From: JBCCQH01 sp039024435 | GTDB lineage: Bacteria; Bacteroidota; Bacteroidia; J057; JADKCL01 | Reading direction: 5' to 3' | NCBI GenBank assembly: GCA_039024435.1 | Contig: JBCCQH010000051.1 | Coordinates: 1 to 51,635 of the forward strand | Length of the DNA stretch: 51,635 nucleotides | In this document: positions 8,957 through 17,648 of the stretch, piece by piece | How positions within the stretch are numbered: the stretch's first letter is position 1 | Layout: the number at the start of each line of letters is the position of its first letter | The notes under the pieces: model-generated | What the model was told of the DNA's origin: nothing | The model's input: only the letters and a program-made list of their open reading frames with translations | The model's database searches: none | Made by a program: the position numbers and the translations under genes

Positions 8957-9469
8957 TTGGTGCTTCTGCTCCTCCTCCCCACCTGCAAAGCAAATTCTCC
9001 CACTATGCCCCGCAAAAAGGCCCCTTTTCCGACCGACCGCGAATTCGTCAATGGACCCCACCTCGGTGATCCGCAAGCGGTGCTCACCTGGATCGAGGAA
9101 TTGCAAGCCCAGCCCGAGACCCGCAATCTCCGCCTGCGCTTGCCCGTGACCGTCCTCCGCGATGCCTCCGGAGTCGGCGAACCCAATTTCGTCGTCGGCG
9201 CGCGTCCCGATCTGCCCCCGGAAGCCGTCCTGGAATTGTACCTCGACGATACCCGACTGGGCATTCCTCTGCGGGATCGGATCGCAACCCTGTGCCCCCG
9301 TGACCCAGCGGCGCCCTGTATGATCGTGGTTGAAGGCACCTGGGGACCGCTGATCGATGTCCCGGACCTCAGCGAGGAACCCACCCTGGCCCTCACCCAC
9401 GTACTCCGCTTCGAAGGCGACGCCCGGGGCGGTAACGAAACGCTCTACATTTCCCGGGAAAAACGCTAA
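8957..9469 (+). CDS. Putative lipoprotein, apparently frameshifted at its signal peptide
   Basis: The coherent frame gives a hydrophobic run followed by LLPTC (lipobox-like), then about 155 soluble residues (MPRKKAPFPTDREFVNGPHL, ending TLYISREKR) of no recognised family. No ATG precedes the hydrophobic run in this frame; TTG at 8957 is the nominal start. In the adjacent frame an ATG at 8889 overlaps the preceding stop (ATGA) and encodes MNQNPYHFIVAIIERFRQ, a good signal n-region. One extra T in the run at 8948-8952 would join the two into a textbook lipoprotein signal. So the sequence probably has a one-base error or a natural slippage site. An internal ATG at 9005 would give a cytosolic form. 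Confidence 0.6.
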   Translation: MVLLLLLPTCKANSPTMPRKKAPFPTDREFVNGPHLGDPQAVLTWIEELQAQPETRNLRLRLPVTVLRDASGVGEPNFVVGARPDLPPEAVLELYLDDTRLGIPLRDRIATLCPRDPAAPCMIVVEGTWGPLIDVPDLSEEPTLALTHVLRFEGDARGGNETLYISREKR

Positions 9470-9495
9470 CCGTTTCCTCCCCCCCCAAAAAAGTT

Positions 9496-9523
9496 CACCC
9501 TGGCCTAAGGGGCGACCAGGGTG
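9496..9523. terminator. Hairpin between convergent genes
   Basis: CACCCTGG at 9496-9503 pairs perfectly with CCAGGGTG at 9516-9523 around a 12-nt loop. It lies between the lipoprotein (stop 9469) and the convergent OmpA-family gene (stop 9548). There is no strong T tract on either side, so it is a weak or bidirectional terminator at best. Confidence 0.5.
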
Positions 9524-9547
9524 CAATTGATGGATGCTTGCCGGACT

Positions 9548-12286
9548 TCAATTGTCGTCCGACGAGTCTTCTTTTTCTTCGTTGATTTCGTCCATTGCTC
9601 TATCGATGGTCCCCTGCATGTCTTTGGTGTCCACTGGGGCCGCTTCCACGGGAACCTCTTCGACCGGCGCTTCTTCAATCGGAACTTCCTCAACCGGAAC
9701 CAATTCGAGGGAAGTATCCGTTTCGGTGCTTTCATCGGCCGGAGCCGCGTCCACCGGAGCCATTTCTTCACTGGATTCTTCGGCCGGCGTATCGGGTTTC
9801 GGCTCTTCTACCGGAGTGGGCTCCGGGGCCGATTCGAGGGGCAGTTCGATGGCGTCGACTTCCTCCTCCGCCGGGGCGTCTTCCGGAGTTTCTTCTTCCG
9901 GAGCTGCCCGGCGCTCGTTTTCCATCGGCATTTCAATGACCTCGGGCGCCTCGATGGATTTCTCAGTTTCCGGATCCCGTTCCTTGATCGCGTCTTTTCC
10001 GGTGACCTCTTCCTGTCCCTCCCGTTCCTTGATCAAGTCCTTGCCGCTCGTTTCCTCCTGGCCTTCGCGCTCTTTGATCGTCTCCTTGCCGAGGGGCAAT
10101 TCCTCTACGTTTTCAAGTTCGATTTCTGCGTCCGGAGTTTCATTGACCGCTTCGATCTCGCCGGCGTACTGAATTTCGGTCAGGCGGTTGGCTTGGTGGT
10201 CTTCTTCCGGACAATCTTTCCCATCGATGCAATCGTTCTTGGGCTTGGATTCGCCGACCCAGACTTGCTCCAAACGGTCCTCGCTGATGCCCTCGCGGAC
10301 GAGGTACTCGTAAGCGGAAAACGTCCGCTCCTTGGACAGCGCATTGTTGTAGCCACGGGTCCCGCGGGCATCCGCGTGGGAAACCAAGCGCAGGCGCACG
10401 GTGGGATTTCGATTCAGGTAGCTCACCACCCGGTCCAGTTCTTTGTAGGAGCGGCTGCGCAGGTAAGACTTGTCGTAGTCATAGAAAATGTCGTACAAAG
10501 CCGTATCCATCGACAGTTTCGCCAACACCGCTTCCATCGGGACATCGCCCGGCGGCATGTCTTTGGTTGTGACACTGTAAACCGCATCCACGAAGCCCGG
10601 CTTTTCGACGCGGATTTCGTAATCGGTGTCGGCGGCGAGGCTGTATTTGACTTCCCCATTGGCGTCGGTACTGGTGACCACCTCCTGGGCGATGATGCGC
10701 ACGGTGGCATTATCCATCATTTCCCCCGCTTGGTTGCGCACCTGTCCGTCCAGCGTGTACATGGGCGAGGAAAGGTCCCGCTCCAGTTTCATCACTATAT
10801 CGATGGGGACCGATGGCTCAAAATTTACCGAACTGATCGGCATTCGGCTTTCCTGGTAATTCTCCGCCGAAGCATTCATCATCAAATCGCGATTGCGGTC
10901 TACCCCGGTCCGGAAACGGCCATTGTCGTCGGTGCGGAGGGTGGTCATGAGACCTTTTATATCGTAAATCTCGATCTTTGCGTTCGGGATGCTATCGCCG
11001 GTCTCCTCGTCAATGACGATTCCTTCGAGCACCTGCTTTTGGCGGAAAGAGTAGATGTCGTCTTTGCCCGCGCCGCCCGGGCGGTCCGAGCTGAAAAATC
11101 CGAGGCCCGACTCTTCGTCGATCACCAGACCAAAGTCGTCCCGCGAGGTATTTACCGGATAGCCCATGTTTTCGACCAATTCAAACTGTGACCCCATACT
11201 GGTCACTTGGTAGATGTCCAGGCCGCCCAGTCCTTCGTGCCCATTCGAGGCAAAATACAGCACTCCGGAAGGACTTACCCAGGGAAACATCTCATTGCCT
11301 TGGGTGTTGATGTTTTCGCCGAGATTCACCGGAGTGGTCCAGCCGGAATCCACTTTGGTAACCTTGTAGATGTCCGTGCCACCGGCGCCGCCGACCATGT
11401 CGGAAACGAAGTACATGGTGTTGCCGTCGGCACTCAGGCAGGGATGACCGACCGAGTGATTGGCATCGTTGAAGTCAAATTCTGTGATGCGCTTCCACTT
11501 GCCCCGTACGAGTTCCGCGCGGTAAGTTTTGAGTCGCACCAAGCCATTTTCGTCCTTGTCCAGGCGGCCTTTGTGGTAGTCGTTGCGGGTGAAGTACATG
11601 ACATTGCCCTCGGGGCTGAAGGTGGTCACACCGTCATGGTACTTCGAATTTGCAAATCCCTGCAGGGCGGTCGGCTCCCCCAGTTCCGGCTTGCCATTGT
11701 ACTGCACTTCGTACAGGTCCATGAAGGAAGAGCCCGTCCAGTTGAAGATATTTTTCGTGGTTTTCCGCGTCGAGGCAAAGACCAAAGAGTTCCGGTAAAC
11801 CACCGGGCTGAACTCCGCTTCGGGCGTATTGATATTGGTCGGCAGGATTTCGTAGCGCGCCGAATCCAGCATGAACTTGTCTTTGTTCGCGACCGAAGCG
11901 AGGCGGTTGATTGCCACTTTGTCCCAGGAGCGGTCCACCAGGTATTTTTCCAGCCAGGGCTTGGCGTCTTCCCACTTTTCGTTGTTCATGAGAGCTTCGG
12001 CGTAGTAAAAATACACCCGAGGGTCACCCGGTCCCGCTTTGATGGCCCGGCTGTACCAATATTCCGCATTGCGGGAATCATTGTTCATCCGGTAGCAGTA
12101 CGCGAGGCGTTCCATGGACTCCACGTCGGTAGGCGTTTTTTCCAGTACCCGGTTGTACAGCTTGGCCGCCGGCGCATAATCCATGCGCTCAAAACGCTTG
12201 TCGGCCCGCTTCTTCTGCGCCGGCAAGTCCGTGCTGAACAGGGCGAGGAGGAGGAAACTGAGGGCGAAAGTAGAAACTGCTTTCAT
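9548..12286 (-). CDS. TPR-PD40-OmpA family protein of the T9SS (PorE-like) with acidic tail
   Basis: Start 12286 gives a signal peptide (MKAVSTFALSFLLLALFSTD). An ATG at 12310 overlaps the porP stop and is the alternative. Domain order is TPR helices (about 20-150), WD40-like PD40 strands (about 160-420, with repeated DGNTMYFVSD and SGVLYFASN-type blades), carboxypeptidase-regulatory beta domains (about 425-590) and an OmpA peptidoglycan-binding domain (about 597-708, with SHADARG and NRLTEIQ). This architecture is that of PorE and its paralogues, which link T9SS components to peptidoglycan. Unusual is a 200-residue tail after OmpA. It has three IKERE(G/P) repeats, then a Glu/Pro-rich VEEVP/IEEAP run. 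It is the last gene of a three-gene operon with PorP/SprF and the adhesin. Confidence 0.88.
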   Translation of the reverse strand: MKAVSTFALSFLLLALFSTDLPAQKKRADKRFERMDYAPAAKLYNRVLEKTPTDVESMERLAYCYRMNNDSRNAEYWYSRAIKAGPGDPRVYFYYAEALMNNEKWEDAKPWLEKYLVDRSWDKVAINRLASVANKDKFMLDSARYEILPTNINTPEAEFSPVVYRNSLVFASTRKTTKNIFNWTGSSFMDLYEVQYNGKPELGEPTALQGFANSKYHDGVTTFSPEGNVMYFTRNDYHKGRLDKDENGLVRLKTYRAELVRGKWKRITEFDFNDANHSVGHPCLSADGNTMYFVSDMVGGAGGTDIYKVTKVDSGWTTPVNLGENINTQGNEMFPWVSPSGVLYFASNGHEGLGGLDIYQVTSMGSQFELVENMGYPVNTSRDDFGLVIDEESGLGFFSSDRPGGAGKDDIYSFRQKQVLEGIVIDEETGDSIPNAKIEIYDIKGLMTTLRTDDNGRFRTGVDRNRDLMMNASAENYQESRMPISSVNFEPSVPIDIVMKLERDLSSPMYTLDGQVRNQAGEMMDNATVRIIAQEVVTSTDANGEVKYSLAADTDYEIRVEKPGFVDAVYSVTTKDMPPGDVPMEAVLAKLSMDTALYDIFYDYDKSYLRSRSYKELDRVVSYLNRNPTVRLRLVSHADARGTRGYNNALSKERTFSAYEYLVREGISEDRLEQVWVGESKPKNDCIDGKDCPEEDHQANRLTEIQYAGEIEAVNETPDAEIELENVEELPLGKETIKEREGQEETSGKDLIKEREGQEEVTGKDAIKERDPETEKSIEAPEVIEMPMENERRAAPEEETPEDAPAEEEVDAIELPLESAPEPTPVEEPKPDTPAEESSEEMAPVDAAPADESTETDTSLELVPVEEVPIEEAPVEEVPVEAAPVDTKDMQGTIDRAMDEINEEKEDSSDDN

Positions 12287-12309
12287 GGTCAAATGATCGA
12301 TAGTGGACA

Positions 12310-13251
12310 TCAGAAATAACGTGGACTGAGGAATTTCGAACGGCCCCAGTTGAGGTCGACTCCGAGCATCAACTCGTGAGATCCACTGTTTACCGCGCGG
12401 ATCGGGGAGAGCGAAAGATCGTAAGCGTAACCCGCGCGGAAAAGGCGCTTGCTGCGGTATTCCAGCATAAAGATCAAGGCGTCCGCCGTTCGGTATCCGA
12501 CCCCGACCCCGATGGTCTCTTTAAAGAAAAATGTCGTATTGAGATCCACCTGAAGCGGCGAATCCGCGACGTACTTCACGATGGCCGAAGGGCGGAACTG
12601 AACGCTTGACCCCAAGGGTAAAATCCCGCCGATGGTCGCGAAATAATGGATCTCCTGGGCGGCCGCTACATCGTCGGTGACATTGCTGTTGCCCCGGAAA
12701 TAACGCCCCCCGATCAGATTCGGCACCGAAAGTCCAGCAAAGAATCTCTCACTTTGGAAGTAGATGCCGGTCCCGGCCCGGGGCAGCAACGCCGAGAGCG
12801 CGACGTCCGGCTTCGAAGGATCGGGATCGCGGGGATTGATCTGAGCGTAGTTCAGGCGGTACGATGTCAGTCCGCCTTGCAAACCTAGGGACAGGAAGCC
12901 CGGACCCAATGGCAAGCGGTAAGCGTAGGCCAGGTTGAGGAAGTTCTGCGTGGTCACTCCCAACTGGTCAAAGATGTAATTCAGGCCGAAGCCGTGCCGC
13001 TCGTTTGGGCTCGGCGTGTGAATGGAAATGGTTCCCGTCGAAGGGCCATCGGCGATGCCCATCCACTGCCGCCGGAGCAGGACATTGGCGCTGAGGGCAT
13101 CGCGGCTGCCCGCGTAAGCCGGATTGTAGGCCAGCGGATTGAACATGTACTGCGAGTACTGGGGATCCTGCTGGGCCTGGACTTGGGTTTCACTTCCGAT
13201 CAGGAAGGCGACCAGTCCCAGGGCAAAAAGTAGCTTTTGGTAGAGTATCAT
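12310..13251 (-). CDS. PorP/SprF family T9SS outer membrane protein
   Basis: The 313-residue protein starts at 13251 with a signal peptide (MILYQKLLFALGLVAFLIGS). The mature protein begins QQDPQYSQYMFNPLAYNPAY, the diagnostic PorP/SprF opening. It continues with GSRDALSANVLLRRQW and a series of amphipathic beta-strands ending in a C-terminal aromatic (LSPRYF), as in a 14-strand barrel. SprF-like proteins are needed for the export or anchoring of a specific type B cargo, normally the gene just upstream, which fits here (17 bp gap to the adhesin). Its stop TGA overlaps a possible upstream ATG of the OmpA gene. It is named by family; which of the many porP/sprF paralogues it is cannot be told. 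Confidence 0.93.
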   Translation of the reverse strand: MILYQKLLFALGLVAFLIGSETQVQAQQDPQYSQYMFNPLAYNPAYAGSRDALSANVLLRRQWMGIADGPSTGTISIHTPSPNERHGFGLNYIFDQLGVTTQNFLNLAYAYRLPLGPGFLSLGLQGGLTSYRLNYAQINPRDPDPSKPDVALSALLPRAGTGIYFQSERFFAGLSVPNLIGGRYFRGNSNVTDDVAAAQEIHYFATIGGILPLGSSVQFRPSAIVKYVADSPLQVDLNTTFFFKETIGVGVGYRTADALIFMLEYRSKRLFRAGYAYDLSLSPIRAVNSGSHELMLGVDLNWGRSKFLSPRYF

Positions 13252-13268
13252 GGTTGGGGCCTCCTGAT

Positions 13269-16200
13269 TTAGCGATAAATGACCACGTATCCCGACGCGG
13301 GTTCGGATCCGTCCCCCGGATCTACCACCCAATAATAGGTGCCATCCGGAACCGGATTGCCGTTGCGGGTGCCGTTCCAATCGTTGTTGTAGTTCGTCGC
13401 CTCGTACACCGTCGTTCCCCAACGGCTGAAGATGGTCAAGCGGTGATTCGGGAAGGCCGCCAGGCCGTCAATGATGAGGAAATCGTTCGCGCCGTCGTTG
13501 TTTGGGGAGAAACCGTTGTCCGCAGAAATGCCTCCGGCATCGACTGTGATGTAGACCCAAGCGGTGTCGCAGAGCGGCGGACCCGCCGTCGGGATGTCAC
13601 AGATTTCGTATTGGAAGCTGTCCACTCCGATGAAATTCATGCTCGGCGTGTAAGCGATCTGCCCAGCATTTTCTTGGGCGGTGCCGTTAACCGGCGGAAC
13701 CAAAATCGTGATGTTCAGCCCGTCCCCGTTGGGGTCGACATCGTTGGCGAGGATGTCGATGTCGGTCGTGACGCCAGTGAGGACGTTCACATTGTCGTCG
13801 ACTGCGAGGGGCTGCACATTGTCGGAGATGACTTCGATGTAGACAAATGCCGTATCGCAAAAAGGTGGCCCGGCGGGCGGGACATCACAAATGACGTAGC
13901 ACAGCGTATCCGGACCAAGGTAGCCCGCATTGGCGGTATAGACGACCTGATTGGCGGTCATATCGATGGTAGCCGTGCCGTTTTGTGGGGTGCAGGGCAG
14001 CGAAGTGACAACGATGCTTTGGCCGTTCGGGTCAAAATCGTTGGCGGTGACGTCGAAGTTGACCGCCGTGCCGCTCACTCCGGTTTCGTTGTCGTCGTTG
14101 GCGCGGGGTGGGACATTGTCATTGTTCACGTTAAATATGACCAGCGAGGTATCACACAGGGGTGGAGTGCCATTGTCACAGAGTACGTAGACCACCGTAT
14201 CCAGGCCCAGGTAAGCCGAATCCGGGGTGTAGAAGAGCGAGTCACCGCTCTGGACGATGGTTCCGTGGCTGGGCCCAGAAAGCACCGTCAGTTGCAAGGA
14301 GTCACCGTCTATGTCGGTGTCATTGGCCAGCGGCAGCACCAGATTGTTCGGCAAAGCATTCGGCACCGAGATCGTGTCCACGACTCCCACCGGGGGATCA
14401 TTGATGTTTTGCACGACAATGTAAATGAATGCCGTATCGCACAGCGGTGGCGTACCGGTGTCGCAGATAACATATTGGATGGTGTCCGGCCCGGTGTAAT
14501 CCGGATTGGGGGTGTAGAGAATGGAGTCGCCATTGACGGTGGCGTTGCCATTTTGCGCGTTGACGTAGACGATGTTGGTGAGGGGATCCCCGTCGACGTC
14601 GGAGTCATTGTCCTGCACCGGAATGCTGGTCGGGGTATCTTCCTGAACGGTGGCGGCATCGTTGATGGCTCGGGGAGGATCATTGACTGGGGTGATGGTC
14701 GCAATCACCGTCAGCGTATCGCACACCGGCAGGTTTGCTTGGTCGCAGATGATCACCGAGAAGGTGTCCATGCCGTTGAAGTTCAGATTGCCATTGAAGG
14801 CAAAGCAACTGTCGCCGGTACTGATCGCGGTCACAACCCCATTGCTAGGATTGAGCGCGACCCCAACCACGTCCCAGGTGTCGCCCTGGGCATCGGTGCC
14901 GTTGGGGCAAACGGTGATCAGCGAATCTTCCGGCAGAGTGATGAAGATGGTATCAGTGGGGTTGCCATTGGTGTCGACAACTGGTGGGGTATTGCCACAG
15001 GCAAGGATGACGAGTGAGTCGAGGTTGTTCAGCAAATCGCACTCGGCGTGACTGGTGGCCGGTGCGGTGAGCGGGATTGCATTCGTGCCGTCGTCATTGA
15101 CCAGGAGGTAGAGCACAAAGTTCCCCATCTGATCGGGGAAGTAGGTCATCGGCAATTGCAGGGAACCCCCGATGGGGATATTTGCCGGGATGGTGATGGT
15201 GGTCAAAAAGGTCGCCCCAAGCTGGAAAGGATTGCCGCTGTAGAGGCCCACGGAGCTGCCGGACGGGATGATCTGATCGCCGTTGTTGTAGACGGTCGGC
15301 GATGCCCCGATGGAGTCCGGTCCGGTCTGGCAGCCGGAATAGTCCATATCGTTGAGCGGGTCGACAATGGAAATCGAGTCGTCCGCCACGGCAAAGGTTG
15401 GGTTGCCCTGGAAGTCGTAAAGCGTGGCCTGGGTGAGAAAGGAGTTCAAAGGGAAGCTCATGGGCGCATTCGAAGGAAAGCCCAGGTGGTGGGCCTGCTG
15501 CTGCTGGGGAATGGTCAGGTCATCGTTGACGTTCACCGCAAAGTAGGAGTGCTGATTGAACACCTGCCGCGCCGAGACCCAGGGTACATTGTTTGTTTCG
15601 AAGGCCAATATCCGCGTGGCGCAGGCACAGACGATATTCGTCTGTCCATCGCCGTTGACGTCCGCGACGATGGGGAAATCATAGCGGGTGGACGCCTGGC
15701 AGGGCACGGCGGTGAGGGTGGCACCGGTCGCACCATTGTAGACAAACAGCGTGTCTTCGTCGCGGTAGACGACTTCATTGGCGCCATCCCCTTCAAAATC
15801 AAAGACAGAACTGCCGGTTCGCTCGGAGGCGTCATTCGTGGTGCGCGACCACAACTCGACCAGGTTGTTTCCGGCCAGATCCAGCACCAGGTAGACGTCG
15901 TTTCCGGCGAGTCCGATTTCAGGATCGCCGTTGCCGTCGAAGTCAGCAACGTTGCAGTGGCCACCGGCCAGGGTATTGACCGGGGCGGCGGTCGCATTGT
16001 CGATTTGGAAGGTGGACCCGATTTGGGCCGTGGTTTGCAGGTCCCAGGCGTACACTACGCCCCGGCCCGCGGCGGCACCGGTCACTACGGCGTCGAGGTC
16101 GCCGTCCTGGTCCAGGTCCACGATGCTGGTCGGTCCATCGGAAAAGGTCCCCACTACCCGTTCGGGACTGATCGCGCCGGTACCAACATTGACTGAATAA

Positions 16201-17000
16201 ACGGTGTTCCCACAGATCAATTCCAGACCGGCGCAGTTCGGGCAAGTGAAACTGGGGAGGACGTCGGCGGCTACCGGGAAGGGTTCCGTGGGAGAATTGG
16301 GGTGGGCTCCGCGGCTGGCGGTCACCCCGGCGCTGGCCACGAGGACCCCAGTTGCACCATTGTAAATTTGGTTACCGAGATACACTTCGGATTGGCCATC
16401 CTGGTTAAAATCGGCCAGGGCCGGTGTCCAGCGGTCGTCGTCGGCGGAATAGCCCACGGGGACATTGGAGACCCATTTTACCGCTCCGGTGTGTTCGTAG
16501 CAATATAGGCGCCGCGTGCTCACATTGCCTTCAGCTACCGTGATGATCTCCCCGAAGCCATCGTTGTCGATGTCGCCGATCACGGCGGCATCCAGGAAGA
16601 CATCGCTGGGCGGGGAGTTGATGGACATTTCGTGGGCGCCTGTAACGCCGTCAAAAATGTACAAGGTGTTCGACAGGTTCACGTTGCGCCCGATGACTTC
16701 CGGGAATCCATCCCCATCGATATCGCCGACCAAGGGCGTCTGCCGATTGTCCATGGGATACAAGGTGGCATCGGTGCGCCAGCGTTCAGCCATGCTGAAG
16801 GCGCTGGGCGTGGGCGAGAACTGACAGCCGGGAACCGGCCCCCCCAGAAATGCGGAGTCGCATCCGGCAAACGCCGAGCAATCCGAATCAAAGCAATCAA
16901 TGTAACCGTCGAGATCGTCGTCGATGCCATTGTTGCATATTTCCTGGGCCTGGCTCCATCCACTGAACAAAAACAATACAATTGTGAGGCTTTTAACCAT
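13269..17000 (-). CDS. Large T9SS type B cargo adhesin (VCBS/FG-GAP, cadherin-like repeats, CHU_C domain)
   Basis: The start at 17000 (MVKSLTIVLFLFSGWSQAQ) gives a standard signal peptide; an ATG at 17072 would add 24 non-signal residues. Domain order is an Asp-rich NNGIDDDLDGYIDCFDSDC calcium-type motif (about 20-45), then FG-GAP/VCBS repeats (about 85-480, repeated DIDGDGFPEVIG and DFDGNGDPEIGL motifs). Five cadherin/Ig-like modules of about 90-95 residues follow (about 690-1150), each ending in VICD..PP.CDTA. Last is a gliding-motility C-terminal domain (NGFSPNNDGANDFLI, then FSRWGTTVYEA, ending GYVVIYR). CHU_C ends are the type B T9SS signal. It is encoded directly before its likely export partner PorP/SprF. 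Its probable role is a surface or secreted adhesin. Confidence 0.92.
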   Translation of the reverse strand: MVKSLTIVLFLFSGWSQAQEICNNGIDDDLDGYIDCFDSDCSAFAGCDSAFLGGPVPGCQFSPTPSAFSMAERWRTDATLYPMDNRQTPLVGDIDGDGFPEVIGRNVNLSNTLYIFDGVTGAHEMSINSPPSDVFLDAAVIGDIDNDGFGEIITVAEGNVSTRRLYCYEHTGAVKWVSNVPVGYSADDDRWTPALADFNQDGQSEVYLGNQIYNGATGVLVASAGVTASRGAHPNSPTEPFPVAADVLPSFTCPNCAGLELICGNTVYSVNVGTGAISPERVVGTFSDGPTSIVDLDQDGDLDAVVTGAAAGRGVVYAWDLQTTAQIGSTFQIDNATAAPVNTLAGGHCNVADFDGNGDPEIGLAGNDVYLVLDLAGNNLVELWSRTTNDASERTGSSVFDFEGDGANEVVYRDEDTLFVYNGATGATLTAVPCQASTRYDFPIVADVNGDGQTNIVCACATRILAFETNNVPWVSARQVFNQHSYFAVNVNDDLTIPQQQQAHHLGFPSNAPMSFPLNSFLTQATLYDFQGNPTFAVADDSISIVDPLNDMDYSGCQTGPDSIGASPTVYNNGDQIIPSGSSVGLYSGNPFQLGATFLTTITIPANIPIGGSLQLPMTYFPDQMGNFVLYLLVNDDGTNAIPLTAPATSHAECDLLNNLDSLVILACGNTPPVVDTNGNPTDTIFITLPEDSLITVCPNGTDAQGDTWDVVGVALNPSNGVVTAISTGDSCFAFNGNLNFNGMDTFSVIICDQANLPVCDTLTVIATITPVNDPPRAINDAATVQEDTPTSIPVQDNDSDVDGDPLTNIVYVNAQNGNATVNGDSILYTPNPDYTGPDTIQYVICDTGTPPLCDTAFIYIVVQNINDPPVGVVDTISVPNALPNNLVLPLANDTDIDGDSLQLTVLSGPSHGTIVQSGDSLFYTPDSAYLGLDTVVYVLCDNGTPPLCDTSLVIFNVNNDNVPPRANDDNETGVSGTAVNFDVTANDFDPNGQSIVVTSLPCTPQNGTATIDMTANQVVYTANAGYLGPDTLCYVICDVPPAGPPFCDTAFVYIEVISDNVQPLAVDDNVNVLTGVTTDIDILANDVDPNGDGLNITILVPPVNGTAQENAGQIAYTPSMNFIGVDSFQYEICDIPTAGPPLCDTAWVYITVDAGGISADNGFSPNNDGANDFLIIDGLAAFPNHRLTIFSRWGTTVYEATNYNNDWNGTRNGNPVPDGTYYWVVDPGDGSEPASGYVVIYR

Positions 17001-17648
17001 CCGGGTACGCCAGGTGGCGCCGGCGGTGAAAACCACCCGTGGTACGGGAATTGAGTCCATATCTTTGATCATCTCTTTTACTTCGACAATTAGGCTTCGC
17101 GGATTGCGGATCCATTTACGGTTGACCGAGGTAGGATGACGGTGGGGCGCAAGCAGAATCGTAAAATGCAGTGGAATAATGTTCTTGCAGTAGTAGTTGA
17201 TTTCGCATGCAAAGATCCAGTGATCGTTTATCCGTCCCAGGGCTTGGGTTTCAATCTGCAGAACCGTGTACCGAGTGGTTCTCTGTTGCCTTTCGCCCCG
17301 GCTTTTCCGCCTTTCACACGGTTAAATAAGGTCGGTAATATAGTAAATTTATCAACATTGGCATACGAATCGTACAATTTGATTTTTCGACTTGGGAGCG
17401 TTTTTTAGCTGTGTCCACGGGGGATGAGCGCACGTTTATCCACAACGTGGTAAGTCGCTTGCAGCGAAGCCCATCTGGGCGGTGAGATAGCCCCCCAGTG
17501 CTCTGCGGTTTCTTCCTTCTCCGAAACGAAAAATCCCTCCATTTTGCGGGTGAGCACCCCGCTTTGGGTTCCCCAAGGGCGACAAATTGCTGCTTCGCCT
17601 TGCCGTCAAATTGAATTGGCGGTAACTTGAGTAAAAATAATCCACTTG
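17001..17648. other. Long divergent intergenic region with several hairpins
   Basis: No gene is supported here. The 17001-17340 part should hold the promoter of the adhesin operon, but I see no convincing TAnnTTTG box. From about 17430 the DNA contains short inverted repeats in series: CACGTT/AACGTG (17431-17449), GCGGG/CCCGC (17546-17562) and TTGGG/CCCAA just after, plus CCCATCTGGG. This could be a structured leader of the aminopeptidase gene or an unrecognised small RNA. Open frames across it on the minus strand look like by-products. Confidence 0.4.

Noticed and set aside
13254..15017. 587-codon plus-strand open frame opposite the adhesin gene
   Set aside because: It arises from the codon bias of the repetitive adhesin; low-complexity Val/Asp/Arg composition, no domain, and the minus strand has clear CHU_C and cadherin-like modules.
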